This document shows, in pieces, positions 22,731 through 34,348 of a stretch of 64,000 bases of DNA. Made by a program: the position numbers and the translations under genes. The stretch lies in the NCBI RefSeq assembly GCF_020283565.1, contig NC_060060.1, forward strand, positions 4,774,001 to 4,838,000. The letters run 5' to 3'. The DNA is from Trifolium pratense. Lineage: Eukaryota; Streptophyta; Magnoliopsida; Fabales; Fabaceae. The notes under the pieces are model-generated. The model was not told the origin of the DNA and searched no databases. It saw only the letters and a program-made list of their open reading frames with translations. The first letter of the stretch is position 1. Each line of letters begins with the position of its first letter.

Positions 22731-24661
22731 ATGTCATCATCAGACTTCACAATCGAATCATTCACAGTAGAAAGCAACAATAACGACGGAGTAAAACTCC
22801 ATACAAGGCTATTCAAACCAGGTTCAACAACAGATGTTAAAGACAAAAACTTTGCGATAATTCTGATCCACCCATATTCTGTTTTGGGTGGTTCACAAGG
22901 TCTTCTTAAAGGTATAGCTTCTGGGTTGGCTGTAAATGGTTATACTGCTGTCACTTTTGATATGAGAGGTGTTGGTAAATCTACTGGTAAAGCTTCTCTT
23001 ACTGGTTTTGCTGAAGTTAAAGATGTTGTTTCTGTTTCCAATTGGGTCCAGAATTCTCTTTCTATTCAGAAAATCTTACTCATTGGTTCTTCCGCAGGTA
23101 ATGCTTTCATTTCTTAAGCTTAGATCTGTCACTTTTGTTATATAATTTGTGTCCATATAATAATCATTAGGTCTGTTTGGATTGATTTACTGTATTTGAT
23201 TACTATCTAGTGTAAATATAAATTGTTCTTCCAAACAATCTCACAAAACTTATGTGAGTAAGTTGTTCCCTAATTTGTGGACATATAATCATTATTACCA
23301 TTTGAACTAAGCTTTTGTTTGGCAAAAAATAGTCGATAGTTCATAAGCTAGCTTATAGAAGATTAACATATAGCTTATAGATTATAGTTTATCGAGGGTG
23401 AACATATAGCTTATGGAAATAAGTTAAAAAATACTTATGAAAATTGTGATAAGTTGTTTTCATAAAGAGTCTCACAAAACTTATGTCAGTAGATATTTGA
23501 TCGTCTAACAAAGCCTAAATTAACACAAATTATTCCCCAATTTGTTACCATATAATCATTATTCGCTTTTGGACTAAGGTTCTGTAGGACAAAAAATAGC
23601 AGATAGTTGATAAACTAAGTTTATAGCGGATGAACTTATAGTTTATAGCTCACAAGGTAGCTTATAGTTTATGCGGATAAGTTATTTGATTGAATTTGTA
23701 GTGTTTGGTAAAATTAGCGGTTGAACTAGCTTATCAATATCGATATGAAATGACATAGAAGATATGTGTTTAATTAATATTTAATTTCTTTCAAGTAAGT
23801 TGACAGGGGTAAGATTTAAAGAAAAAAAATGATAAGTTATAAGCTTTAAGATATATCTATAGCACCGACCTATTTGGTTTGGGTTATTAGAGCTTATCTA
23901 CTGGCATAAGTTTTGTGGGACTGTTTGGGAATACATTTGAAAACAGCTTATCATGATTTTCATGAGTTTATTTCAGCTTATTTTCTTAAGTTCTCCAATA
24001 TAGCTTATGAAAACAGCTCGTAGCATATATAAAAATAATTTATCTTTATTTTTACTTTTGCTATAAAAATAGCTTATGTAAGGTTTTACATAAGCGCTTA
24101 TCATTCATGATAAGCGATTGTTTTATAAGCTGTTTATCCAAATAGGCCCTAAGCTAATTGAATTAGCTTATCATAGTAAACTATAAGCTAGTCAAAATAA
24201 TCTATAAGCTCGTGAGAAATAAATGTTACCAAAAAGTTTTTTCCCAATATGACCTTATAAGCTATATGCTATAAGCCATAACCTCAAATTTTGGCATTGC
24301 CAAAGAAAGCCTAATTCTTTTGTTGTTATTGATAATAGGTGCACCTATAGCAGGGTCTGCTGTTGATCAGATCCAACAAGTAATTGGTTATGTCAGCATA
24401 GGTTATCCGTTTGGCATCACTGCTTCAATCCTTTTTGGAAGACACCACAAAGCCATTCTACAATCTCCAAAACCCAAACTCTTCATTATGGGAACACAGG
24501 ATGGATTCACAAGTGTAAAGCAGCTCAAAAACAAGCTTAAATCTGCAGCTGGACGCGTTGAAACACATCTAATTGAGGGAGTAGGCCACTTTCAAATGGA
24601 AGGACCTGCCTATGATACTTACATGGTTGATCTTATCCTTAAATTTATTCAATCATTGTAA
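22731..24661 (+). CDS. Alpha/beta hydrolase fold protein
   Basis: Two exons, 22731-23097 and 24339-24661, join in phase (G|GT) to give 229 residues. A full catalytic triad can be read: nucleophile elbow GSSAG spanning the splice junction (Ser near residue 121), acid Asp in MGTQDGFTS, and His in GVGHFQMEG. An HPYSVLGG oxyanion-type loop lies near residue 48. There is no signal peptide or membrane segment, so it is probably cytosolic. The substrate is unknown. Its size and dienelactone-hydrolase-like motifs match small plant proteins annotated only as alpha/beta hydrolases. The 1241-bp intron is largely repeat-derived. The gene's 3' end is duplicated just downstream. Confidence 0.9.
23160..24320. 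repeat. Repeat-filled hydrolase intron
   Basis: Multiple AGCTTATAG/CTATAAGCT motifs occur in both orientations. A unit at about 23880-24150 runs from TTTGGTTTGGGTTATTAGAG to a right end TTTATCCAAATAGGCCCT. Similar 'AAGCTTATGAAAACAGCTTAT' language occurs at 48890-49160 and 50150-50420. This is a fold-back, hAT-like repeat type by appearance; borders are not certain. Confidence 0.45.
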
Positions 24662-24945
24662 AGACAAACAAATAACTCGTTTTCGAGTATGTCTTTAAAT
24701 ACTGGGATTAGTTTGACTTTGTGTACATAATTGGGTGTATCAAATCTGCAGATTAGACTCTTGATTTGTATCCTATATGCCAAATTCTAAAAATGATTGA
24801 TCTCATCATTAAATTTATTGAATCATTGTAAAGACAAAAATATTCAAAAGTTGAGTGTGATTTAATTTGTTTGTGTACATGATCTGGTTTATTAATCTGC
24901 AGATTAGACTCTTGATTTGTATCCTATATTCCATTATGCCAAATT
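24623..24945 (+). repeat. Tandem duplication of hydrolase 3' end
   Basis: 24623-24785 (last codons, stop and 3' UTR) is repeated at about 24797-24935. Shared are the GATTGATCT...ATCATTGTAAAGACAAA block and the exact 3' segment starting TCTGCAGATTAGACTCTTGA. The second copy encodes the last few residues of the hydrolase but is not connected to an exon. Confidence 0.8.
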
Positions 24946-25772
24946 CTGAAATGAGAGAAGTATTGAGACATTTAGCATTTATGCTGATTGGATAATGGTT
25001 AATGAGAGAGGTTGATTACATTGCATTCCAATTTTAATTTACAAGTTACATATATCTCGTGTTCAACTAACTATCTTGAAGTCAGTTCTTCCCTGCACAC
25101 TGCTTCACAGATAAAAGCTTACATTTGTATATTACAACTGTAACTAGTGTAAGTCCTGTTGATTCGCACGGGTTCGTTGATTTGTAATTGTTATATGAAT
25201 TCAATATGATAAGTTTGCATTCGCACCGGTGGTGCAGGAAACAATTGGGCTAGTAGATACCATCATGCTTGTCACTAGAACATCATGTAATTAGGATTTC
25301 TGTCATCTTTTTAAAAAGTTTTGTTACTTCCAATTTCATCTATTGATAATTTGTTGTGAACTTGCTAGTTTACTTTAAATGCATGTGTGCTTGATTTGCT
25401 TGTGAAGACAGTCCTGATGATTGTGAGTTGACACAACAGAGTGGTCAATGATGGCATCTTACAACATAAGTCTGGTTACTAGATTTTCCTTAGCACGCTG
25501 ATGGTTGTCTAGGAATACTGCATTACATGCAGTTGTAATTGTCTCGGCAGATATTGCCATTCTTCCAAAATATAGGCAGTTTTTGTACAAAACCAGATTT
25601 GTGTTTTTTAAACGACTCTGCAAATGATATTCCTGATAAGTCCATCCGCAGAAGTCATTATCAACTATTTTAAAATTTAAGGGAAGTTCTTTATGTGTGA
25701 TGTCCTATATGCGACTTACTTTGTTGAAATGTGAAGTAATTGTTTGACATGTGTGATTGTTAATATCTACTC

Positions 25773-26528
25773 AGGGAGAGAATGTTGAAGAAGACATAAT
25801 GGACATGATTGACAGAAAAGCAGATGGTAGTGTAGTTACAGTCTTGAGGGTTTTGGTCTATGTCATTTAATTGCTGGAGGAACAGGATCAGGTAGGTTTC
25901 ATTCTTCTGAATGACCGATACAGCAAAAAATTGGTTCAGACATGCAGTGTATTTCCTAACCAAATGGAGACGAGTCATGTGGTGGTCCAACCATACAATT
26001 CACTTTTGACGCTCAAGCGACTGACTCTTAATGCTGATTGTTGTGGTTCTCGACAATACTGCACTAAATAGAATTGCTGTTGAATGACTTCATTTATCAA
26101 ATCCAACATTTGCTCAAACAAATTCCCTAGTTTCTACTGTGATGTCTGCCCACACAACCGCTCTTCGTTATCCAGGATGCATGAATAACGACTTGGTTGG
26201 TCTTCTTGCTTCTTCGATTCCGACACCAAGATGCCATTTTCCAATGACAGGATATACGCTTTTAACAAGGGAACATCAGATTTGGAGCATCAAGATTTTT
26301 CCTAAATTTTTGTCTTGTGAAGATTTCTAATGACAAGATACTTATGAAGTTTTCCATATGTTAATTGAAACTGAGTTATAAAAGCATACTTACCATTCGT
26401 TTGTTAAGTGCTCATTGGCTTTGCAGTGATAATAGAACAATGTTTTTTCTTTGTTATAGGATCTGAATAATATGATGACAGAAGAACGCAACGCTGCAGG
26501 ATCACTGGATCCAAAATCAGTAGTGTAA
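25773..26528 (+). pseudogene. Gamma-tubulin pseudogene, copy 1
   Basis: The translation in three frames shows gamma-tubulin segments in order: [55 protein letters not shown], then (shifted) [43 protein letters not shown], and the C-terminus AGSLDPKSVV plus stop at 26528. Defects: the N-terminal GTPase part is missing; an insertion near 25830 shifts the frame; a 2-nt loss lies near 26040; a stop replaces Arg near 26085; the segment after GTGSG is lost; and most of the C-terminal half is lost. Intron-like sequence remains, so it is a duplicated rather than processed copy. Confidence 0.85.
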
Positions 26529-26668
26529 TGAATCCCGTAGTACAAAATTTGTTTATCAGCAAAACCAACCATATCATCTGTTTATCATTTGGACATCCGC
26601 CGAGTACAGAATTCCACTGTATTTATTCGTTTTCTGCAATGTATGTGGTTGGCGGTTGGTTATTGGTC

Positions 26669-26925
26669 ATTGCAAGATTTATTTCGAACGATCGAACTAT
26701 TATTGAAGGTAAGCTTTGGAATATCGTAAATTGTTAAGATATAGTTAGAGTTTGTTGATGTTAGTTAATTAGTTGGAAATATCGTAAATATTGACATCTT
26801 AACTTGACAATCATTGCAAGATTTATTTCGAACGATCAAACTATTATTGAAGGTAAGCTTTGGAATATCGTAAATTGTTAAGATAGTTAGAGTTTGTTGA
26901 TGTTAGTTCATTAGTTAGAAATAGT
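26669..26925 (+). repeat. Tandem duplication downstream of gamma-tubulin pseudogene 1
   Basis: The block starting GCAAGATTTATTTCGAACGA and running through TATTATTGAAGGTAAGCTTT to GTTGATGTTAGTT occurs at about 26671-26780 and again at about 26816-26920, nearly identical. Confidence 0.85.
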
Positions 26926-27510
26926 GCAGATAGTACCTGGATTGGTAGTGACATGATTAATGCTATTAGAAGGCAATGAGGAAGATCCTTGAAGAAGTGC
27001 TAACAATGCTTTGTGCTGAGCTGGAGTGAAGAACAATTTTCCAGCTTCTGATTCATGATTAGCTTCATCATAAGTAGTTGATTGAGTGTCCTCTTCATCA
27101 CCATTGGCATTGACACAGTTATTGATGTTTCCATTATCATTTTCTGCAAGTATTGTAGATGTGGTGGATAGCCATACTTTTTCCAACAGTTATCAATGAT
27201 GTGGTTGGTCTGTCCACAATGTGTGCACAGTTTGTTACCTTTCCCTCTGCCAACACTTGATCTACCACCCCTTGTGCCTCTACCACGACCGGCATTACCC
27301 CTCCCTGATGACTGAGAATATGGACTCGGCTTCTGAAATTTGGCAAGATCTCAAAGAAAGATTTTATCAAGGTGATGTAATTCGTATTTCAGATATTTAA
27401 GAAGAAATTTACACACTTAAGCAAGGTGATAGTTCCATTTCTACTTACTATACAAAGATGAAGAAATTGTGGCAAGAGCTTGATAACTTTAGGCCTATTC
27501 CCTACTTACA
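26926..27510. mobile_element. Rearranged Ty1/copia gag fragments
   Basis: The minus strand from about 27320 to 26930 encodes the rear of a copia Gag: a Gly/Arg-rich stretch, zinc-knuckle start CTHCGQTNHIIDNCWKKYGY, and a Gln-rich tail (FFTPAQHKALLALLQ). The plus strand from about 27328 to 27505 encodes the middle of Gag (SASEIWQDLKERFYQGDVI, STYYTKMKKLWQELDNF) with an in-frame stop. The two pieces face in opposite directions and meet near 27320, so an inversion or two insertions occurred. No LTR was found. Confidence 0.75.
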
Positions 27511-27805
27511 TTACAATTACATTTCAATTTTAATTTACAAAAAAGTTACATATTTCTCGTGTTCAACTATCTTGAAGTCAGTTCTTCCCTGCACACTGCT
27601 TCACAGATAAAAACTTGCATTTGGATATTACAACTGTAACTAGTGGTTTTTGATGCAACAACTGTAACTAGTGTAAGACCTGTTGATTCGCATGGGTTGG
27701 TTGATTTGTAATTAGGGAAGTTCTTTATGTTTGATGGATATGCGAGTAATTACTTTGTTGGAACGTGAAGTAATTGCTTAACTTGTGTGATTGTTAGTAT
27801 CTGCT

Positions 27806-28775
27806 CAGGGAAAGAATGTTGAAGAAGACATAATGGACATGATCGAGAGAAAAGCAGATGGTAGTGACAGTCTTGAGGATTTTGTTCTATGTCATTCAAT
27901 TGCTGGAGGAACAATATCAGGTTTCGTTCTTCTGAATGACCGATACATGGAAAAATTGGTTCAGACATACACTGTATTTCCTAACCAAATGGAGACAAGT
28001 GATGTGGTGGTCGAACCATACAATTCACTTTCGACAATACTGCACTAAATAGAAGTGCTGTTGAACGTCTTCATTTTCAAACCCAACTTTTGCTCAAACA
28101 AATTCCCTAGTTTCTACCGTGATGTCTGCCAGCACAACCACTCTTCGTTATCGAGGATACATAAATAAGATGTATGCCTTTAACAGTGGAACATCAGGTG
28201 AGATCTTTGTGTCATTTTCTCCTTTAAAATGATATTTGGAGGATCAAGATTTCTAATGACAAGATGCTTATAAAGTTTTCCATTTGTTAATTGAAACCGA
28301 GTTATAAAAGCGCATACTTATCATCCGTTTGTGATGTGCTCATTGACTTTGCAATGATTTCAATTCCTAGTCTTTCTTTAATATACCTACCTATACTTTC
28401 AATTGTGTTGCAATTTGCTTAGATTGACTTGTGATATTAGTATCATGTATCTGATACTAGCATCCGTCGCCTTTTCAGTAAATGTCTGAGCCAGTATGAT
28501 AAATTGAGATGGAAACAAGCCTTTTTAGACAACTACCGGAAGTTCGTTTCCGATGTTTGCTGTAAGTGTTCAAATTTTGTATCAATATTTTCAGCACTGC
28601 TGCTGCTGTATCTGTACTTGGCTGGTAGCATTGGCACAAACTCCACTTTTCTCATGATTTGTAGTTTATCTTTGCCTACTGTGATTTTATGTTTTTTCTT
28701 TGTATAGGATCCGAATAATATGATCACCGGAGAACGCAACACTGCAGGATCACTGGATCCAAAATCAGTAGTGTA
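27806..28775 (+). pseudogene. Gamma-tubulin pseudogene, copy 2
   Basis: This is a second gamma-tubulin relic with the same gene segments: [53 protein letters not shown], a C-terminal piece KCLSQYDKL..KQAFLDNYRKF near 28485-28551, and AGSLDPKSVV plus stop near 28775. It keeps the frame of the first exon but carries a deletion after PYNSLST, stops near 28100-28140, and lacks most of the central and N-terminal coding sequence. It shares with copy 1 the loss of the segment after AGGT.SG, plus upstream and 3' flanks, so the pair arose by duplication of an already broken gene. Confidence 0.85.
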
Positions 28776-29451
28776 ATGAATCCCGTAGTACAAAATTTGT
28801 TTATCACACCACAAAAACCAACCATATCGTTTGTTTATCATTTGGACATCCGCTGTAGTACAGAATTCCACAGTATTTATTCGTTTTCAGCAATGTATGT
28901 GGTTGGTTATTGGTCATTGTGATGTTGATATCCCGCCAAAGTTCTCGAAAAGGATGAAATATCGTAAATATAGACATCTTAACGTGACACATCGTTGCAA
29001 GATTTCTTTCGAACGATCAATTCATCTTAAAACACTATCTAAATATTACTACTAAACTCAAATAAATTCTTTTAAGAGTTTAATTTATGTATATTGCTAA
29101 TGTAAAAAAAGTTTCAATTTTCTATTAGACTTCAAAAATAATTGAAGTCTTGTGATCTTATGACTAGAACCAATGTTCTCTCCAATTTAGTCTTTGAAAT
29201 ATAAATAAACATTCTTTGAAGTATACAACATTCTTATAATACTTTGATCCTCAGCAAAATTAATCAACAGTGACACTTTATTTATCTTTTTGGCTTAACT
29301 TTATGAATTTTAGAGTTTATACCGAAATATGGTATGACAAAAGGTGAAATTTAATTAGACATGTTTAAACCATATTTTCATTGTTTATAGGTAATTATTA
29401 AACTCTATTACATCAGAAGCCATGTTTAGTGTATGCATAAGATAAGTCTAT

Positions 29452-29535
29452 TAAAAAAATGCACAACAAGCATGATTCTCCACATGGGCAGGTCGTTGTG
29501 CAAGGCAAGCTTTGGCCCACTTTCCATTTTAACAT
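29452..29535. repeat. Dispersed duplicate, left copy
   Basis: This roughly 85-bp segment (CTATTAAAAAAATGCAC, CCACATGGGCAG, CAAGGCAAGCTTTGG and CCCACTTTCCA in order) recurs in the same orientation at about 35477-35575. Between them lies the LTR element 31376-34993. Confidence 0.75.
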
Positions 29536-30082
29536 CCTTTTTTATTGAAAAATATTTATATGGTCATAAATATTAGGTCACTTACATTACGTAAAAATGC
29601 ATATTATTTAATTACTTTTAAAATATGTCTTATAAATAAAAATGTATTATTTAATTATTTTTCTTTCTATCTTTTATATGGATGTGATTGTCAATGGGGC
29701 GGAGAATAATCGGGGAGTATTTTAGCATACAATTTTCCACCATTTAAAATTATACTCATCCGGTCTTCATTCACTGTTTCATGTTTCAGAGAGTATTCTT
29801 TTTCTATCTCCATTTTTGGGGATCCCCACAATTTCCGCGGAGATCCATCAACATTAAAAATAATCAACATTTTAGTTTTTTTATTTTACAAAAAATTTCA
29901 ATTATTCTCATTCAAACTAGTTGTAAAAAAAAAAAAAAATTAATCATAAAACAAATAAAAAATTAAGATATTATTGTGAGTCTTATGAATTATGACAATA
30001 ATAACCATCACATAAAAATAAATTTATGCACACATTGTGTGCAAATATAAATAAATATAACATATAAAGTACTTAGATATAC

Positions 30083-30205
30083 GTCACTGTGAGCTTAGCT
30101 CAATTGGTAGGGACATAGCGTTATAAAACAATGAGTTGAAGTTTGAACCCCAGACACTTCTTTTATCCGCCTTTAAGGTGGAATTTCTAGCCACTAGGCT
30201 AAAAA
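30083..30205 (+). mobile_element. tRNA-derived SINE with perfect 17-bp TSD
   Basis: The box A-like segment GAGCTTAGCTCAATTGGTAG and a degenerate box B (AGTTTGAACCCC) are followed by a body ending in CCACTAGGCT and an A-run. The 17-bp direct repeat AAAGTACTTAGATATAC lies at 30066-30082 and 30206-30222. Same family as 4366-4499. Confidence 0.9.
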
Positions 30206-31375
30206 AAAGTACTTAGATATACAAATATAAATGTTATTTTAATAAAATATTCGACGACAGAGTCTCCGCGATGTAGAGGATAAAATCTCATCCAACCCCC
30301 AAACCTCCTTCCCCGTCTTCAAGTCCCAAACTGGACAATCCCCACAAGGATTCTCATTTATAGATCAAATTGACATCCATAATTTTTTATCAAGCGTGTA
30401 TGCTTGATTTCTTCTGAGTGGTGTGTGTGATCGATGAAACAGCCACAAACAAAGTAGTTGATGCACACCAAAATCTACCTAGGATCTTCGTGTGAAAGTT
30501 TGTAGTAAGTAGTTTGTACTTTTTGTTTCGCTTCTTTTATTCTAGATGCGTGTACAGTGAACAGTATACACGTTTCATTATTCTCCATTTGGTCATTGGT
30601 CATAAAATATATATTTAAAATCTAAATGTCGGTTTAGTAAAGACTTTTATTTCTATTTTCTAAAGATCTTCCAAATTTATTTTACTATTTTTCAACATAT
30701 ATAATATTAGTAGTTTGCCTCAAAAAGACGCGATATAAGTAGTACGTACTTTACCATATATATTTTAATTCTAAATTAATTGTTATATGCATTATTTACA
30801 AATTATTATACTTCAATATCTAATTAGTTAGATTTATTTTAGTAAAAAAAATAGGATTCTTTTTATATTTTTTAAATTAATATGCTCATGTATTTATTTA
30901 TTTATTTTTATAAAGGTTAAATATTTATTGAAGAAAAAAATCAAAAACAAAAACGGGAGACATAAACCACACAAAAAAAAAAACAACGAGATTTATATTA
31001 TTATCGGTAACAATAACTTTTGAGCCAATTTAAGATGAGAGATCTCAAACATAGTCATTCTTTGTTACTCCATCACTCCAGGAGATAACAATGCGCATAT
31101 CATAACATGTATTACCATGTTCTTCTTCAGTTTGTTGCCTTGCTCGATTCTCCTCCAAAATTATACTTCTTCCGGATATTTTATAAGTAAATTTCCTATT
31201 TCTAGGTTCATTGCGAAATTAACATATCCTAATTAACTATAATATAGTCCAAATACATTAATTATACAATGAAACTAGAAAGTTGAGTATAGTTATAGTG
31301 TATTTGACTATTGGACCCATAGTGTTTTGCCATTAAGTATCAGTGTGGTGTGTTACTTTTTAGTGGCTAAGCGAG

Positions 31376-32019
31376 TGTCGTAAAAATTGGACCTAATCAC
31401 AATAATAAATCACATATTTATATAAAGTAATAATAATGAAATTAAGAATAGATATGGTAGAACTTATCTTTTTGGATTTAGTCAACAGCAACATAACCAA
31501 CCATGAACTTTCAAACCAACCATGAATGACCTGCAAAATAGTGAACTATGGAACAATACCTGAGGCGTGCTGATCGCACTGTCCTTAAGGATTTATCCGC
31601 CGCATAGGCGCAAATCCCCCAGGATTCAACAGGTCCTTCCCGGATATGAATCATATCCGAGGTGACAGAACTGGCAAGATATTACTATTCTCCGGTGATG
31701 TAATCCAGAAAGATAACTCAATTGTACGTGAAAGAGGAAAATTATTTTCTCAATTTAATAGTGGGGTTTAAAAACATAAGGAAGAAGTAAGTCCCCTTTT
31801 TTTTTTCCGTCCCACACAATCATCTCTCTATATAATATACTCATGCTCTATTAAATAGTACCAAACATAACCTCCAATCCTAATAACTAGGATTAAAAAC
31901 CAAGTAAATAGGAATTAAACAAAACGTGTACTATGTTATGACTTGGTCTAAAAGTAATTAATTTAATCATTATACAATAATTAACTTTAAAATAAATTAC
32001 TTAGTTAAAATATACAACA
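31376..32019 (-). repeat. LTR, left copy (644 bp)
   Basis: It differs from the right copy by a TGTCG/TGTTG substitution at its start and one T in a poly-T run near 31795; no other differences were noticed. Confidence 0.9.
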
Positions 32020-32759
32020 ATCCCCCACAATTTATTTTAAAGTACAAGAGTTCTCAAAATCATTTCCTAGATTAACATCGTTGATGTAATGCATCAAACT
32101 GGTGTAGCAAGCTATATGAACCAGTGCTAGACTGATAGTACTTAACACACAGTAACATTGGTGTAGCAAGCTATATGAACCAATGAATCTTTGCGTATGT
32201 TAGTGGTCTATCAATCGCATTACACCCCCACATTTCTTGCTGTTGCCGCTGTGTTGCGCGAATAGGCCGTGCGCGTGCCTGGTTTTCATGAGTGCTCTAG
32301 AGACCCGCCACGGTCTCATGCAAGCGGCCCCACTTGACACTCATATAGGTGATTCCATCTAGTGTATGCTACAACCATACACCACCCATAAGGGCTTATG
32401 GTAACCATTAAAAGCCTTTAAAGCTTACCCCTCAAATTAATTTTAATTTAGCACTTCTCATAGCCCTTATCATAACACATAGAAAATGGACAAAATAATT
32501 TTAGTGCTAACATAACTAACAAGTAACTTGTTTTTACCCATATGAACCTTCTTCATGGGATCTCCAATCACAAAGGTTGGGTTCCCGTTACTTGTCGTTT
32601 TCCAGTGGCATATTCATTCCTATCAATTTTCTTCCCAGGGGTTAAGTCAACGGATCCGATCAATTCACTAATATTGACTAAGACGTCTCAAAGTCAATCA
32701 ATCTCATATTTTCATAAGTTTATAAAATAAACTCGATTTTCACAATAAGTTTATACAAG

Positions 32760-33297
32760 TCTACTTAGATGGCTACTAAGCGACAACTTATTCATCAATA
32801 AAATAAATCTACTTATAGATTTATCTCACTGGCTCATCTCCAATTATAAATTTATTATATAAATCTACTTAGAATGCTTTCTAAGCGACACCCCACATTG
32901 AATAAATGTGACTTCATTTGTGGATTTTTATTCAAGTCTACTTGAATGATTTCAAGCGACAGTGCCCCACAATAAGGACAATTTATAATTCCACACATAG
33001 TGATATATTTTCTCATAAACAAATTTCACCAAACATCATTGTATTATTTTAATACAATGGATAATCACAATTTCACTAAACATCATTGTATTATTTTAGT
33101 ACAATGGATAATTCACAATTTCACGTACATCATTGTATTTCTAATACAATGGATACTCCACAATTTCGTATACATCATTGTATTATTATAATACAATGAA
33201 TAATCCACAATATACCATATTATAGTTTATGGTATCTCAAAATATTTCATGAATCACAATCATGTACATGTCTACTTAGAATATTTCTAAGCGACAA
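32760..33297. repeat. Dispersed CTTAGA/TCTAAG hairpin repeat, 4 copies
   Basis: Copies lie near 32760-32786, 32863-32890, 32937-32961 and 33270-33297. Each reads TCTA, a hairpin, then GCGACA. The stems are CTTAG...CTAAG, CTTAGA...TCTAAG, CTTGAA...TTCAAG and CTTAGA...TCTAAG, so copy 3 keeps the stem with paired changes. Confidence 0.75.
33034..33213. repeat. 47-bp tandem repeat, 4 copies, each with a 9-bp-stem hairpin
   Basis: CATTGTATT...AATACAATG hairpins start at 33037, 33084, 33131 and 33176. Loops vary (ATTTT-like, TCT, AT-rich) while the stem is kept apart from one A-to-G change in copy 2. Linkers share ACAATTTC. Confidence 0.9.
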
Positions 33298-34348
33298 CTT
33301 TCTATCACATAGTATATAGGCATCTCTATGAATACCTCAATGTCATGAAATTTCTCAATAAGATTATCTCCTCAATTTGCTTTCAACTCTACAAGGTTAC
33401 ATGCTTCGGTGGTATCAAATATCACTGCATCACTTCACTTGAATAACATTAGTGAACAATATAAATATTGAATTGTTTAATTAACACAGCAAAATGTTAA
33501 CCACCGAGTTTAGAAGTCACAGTTTAGATACATACACTACTATCATATATTCCATTCTATTCATGTAACTATTGTGGAACATCATGATCTCAGTTTAAAT
33601 CCTATTTTGGCAGAATTGTATAATTATTAGAATCACAAGAGAAAACTTAGCCAATATCAATTCAGCATCAATTTAAATTATTGAAGTCTCATGACTTATA
33701 ACACTATAACGTATAGACAAAAGCCAAAAATTAATAATAAAATGAAATAATGATAATCATCACACAAGATACATTGGTAAAAAACTTCAGCAGCACATCA
33801 ATATATTAGGCATGTATATATCTATAAATTTTGTTGTCAAAGTCTCTATCAAATAGGGAGTCTTTCTTATATCTTTCTCACTAACTCACAAACACAAAAT
33901 TAATAATAATTGAAACTTGTTCTCCGTTGTAACATATAAAAGGACCAATACTTATTTATGCAAGTTGCATAATTTCTCATTCTGAATTTTTTACTATTCT
34001 CATGAAAGTTTGTAGACAATAACCATTTTTATCAGTACTAGTACACACACAATAGCTCATAAAAAATTGTGACAATCAAATTAAAATATTAAACATAATT
34101 GCAATCACTTACTTGGTTGTTTTACCACATTCTCTCATATGAAGCTAAATGAGTTCGTTCAATTCCTTCAATACACATGACGCCCTTTTTTTCTTTGAGT
34201 GCACTTCTCGTGTATGAACAACATCACCGTTTGTAACATAAACTCACCTCTTCATTTCATTAAAATTAGTCCTCAGTCCAGATGAATGCTACCTCGATAG
34301 AAACTAGCAATTTAGGGTTTAATTAATAAAAAGATAAATCCTTAAGAT

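Larger units (their letters stand above)
28990..31370. other. AT-rich intergenic region
   Basis: No gene recognised. It includes the SINE 30083-30205, short GC-richer stretches around 29690-29850 and 30240-30360 that resemble each other in reverse (GGGGATCCCC-type), and a diverged MITE near 31160-31310. Confidence 0.6.

Noticed and set aside
26911..27186. Minus ORF of 91 codons as a cellular gene
   Set aside because: Its Gln-rich LLALLQ tail follows a copia zinc knuckle on the same strand; it is Gag debris.
32542..33191. Small plus ORFs in the LTR element interior
   Set aside because: They lie in hairpin repeats and AT-rich sequence and show no Gag, protease or RT motifs.
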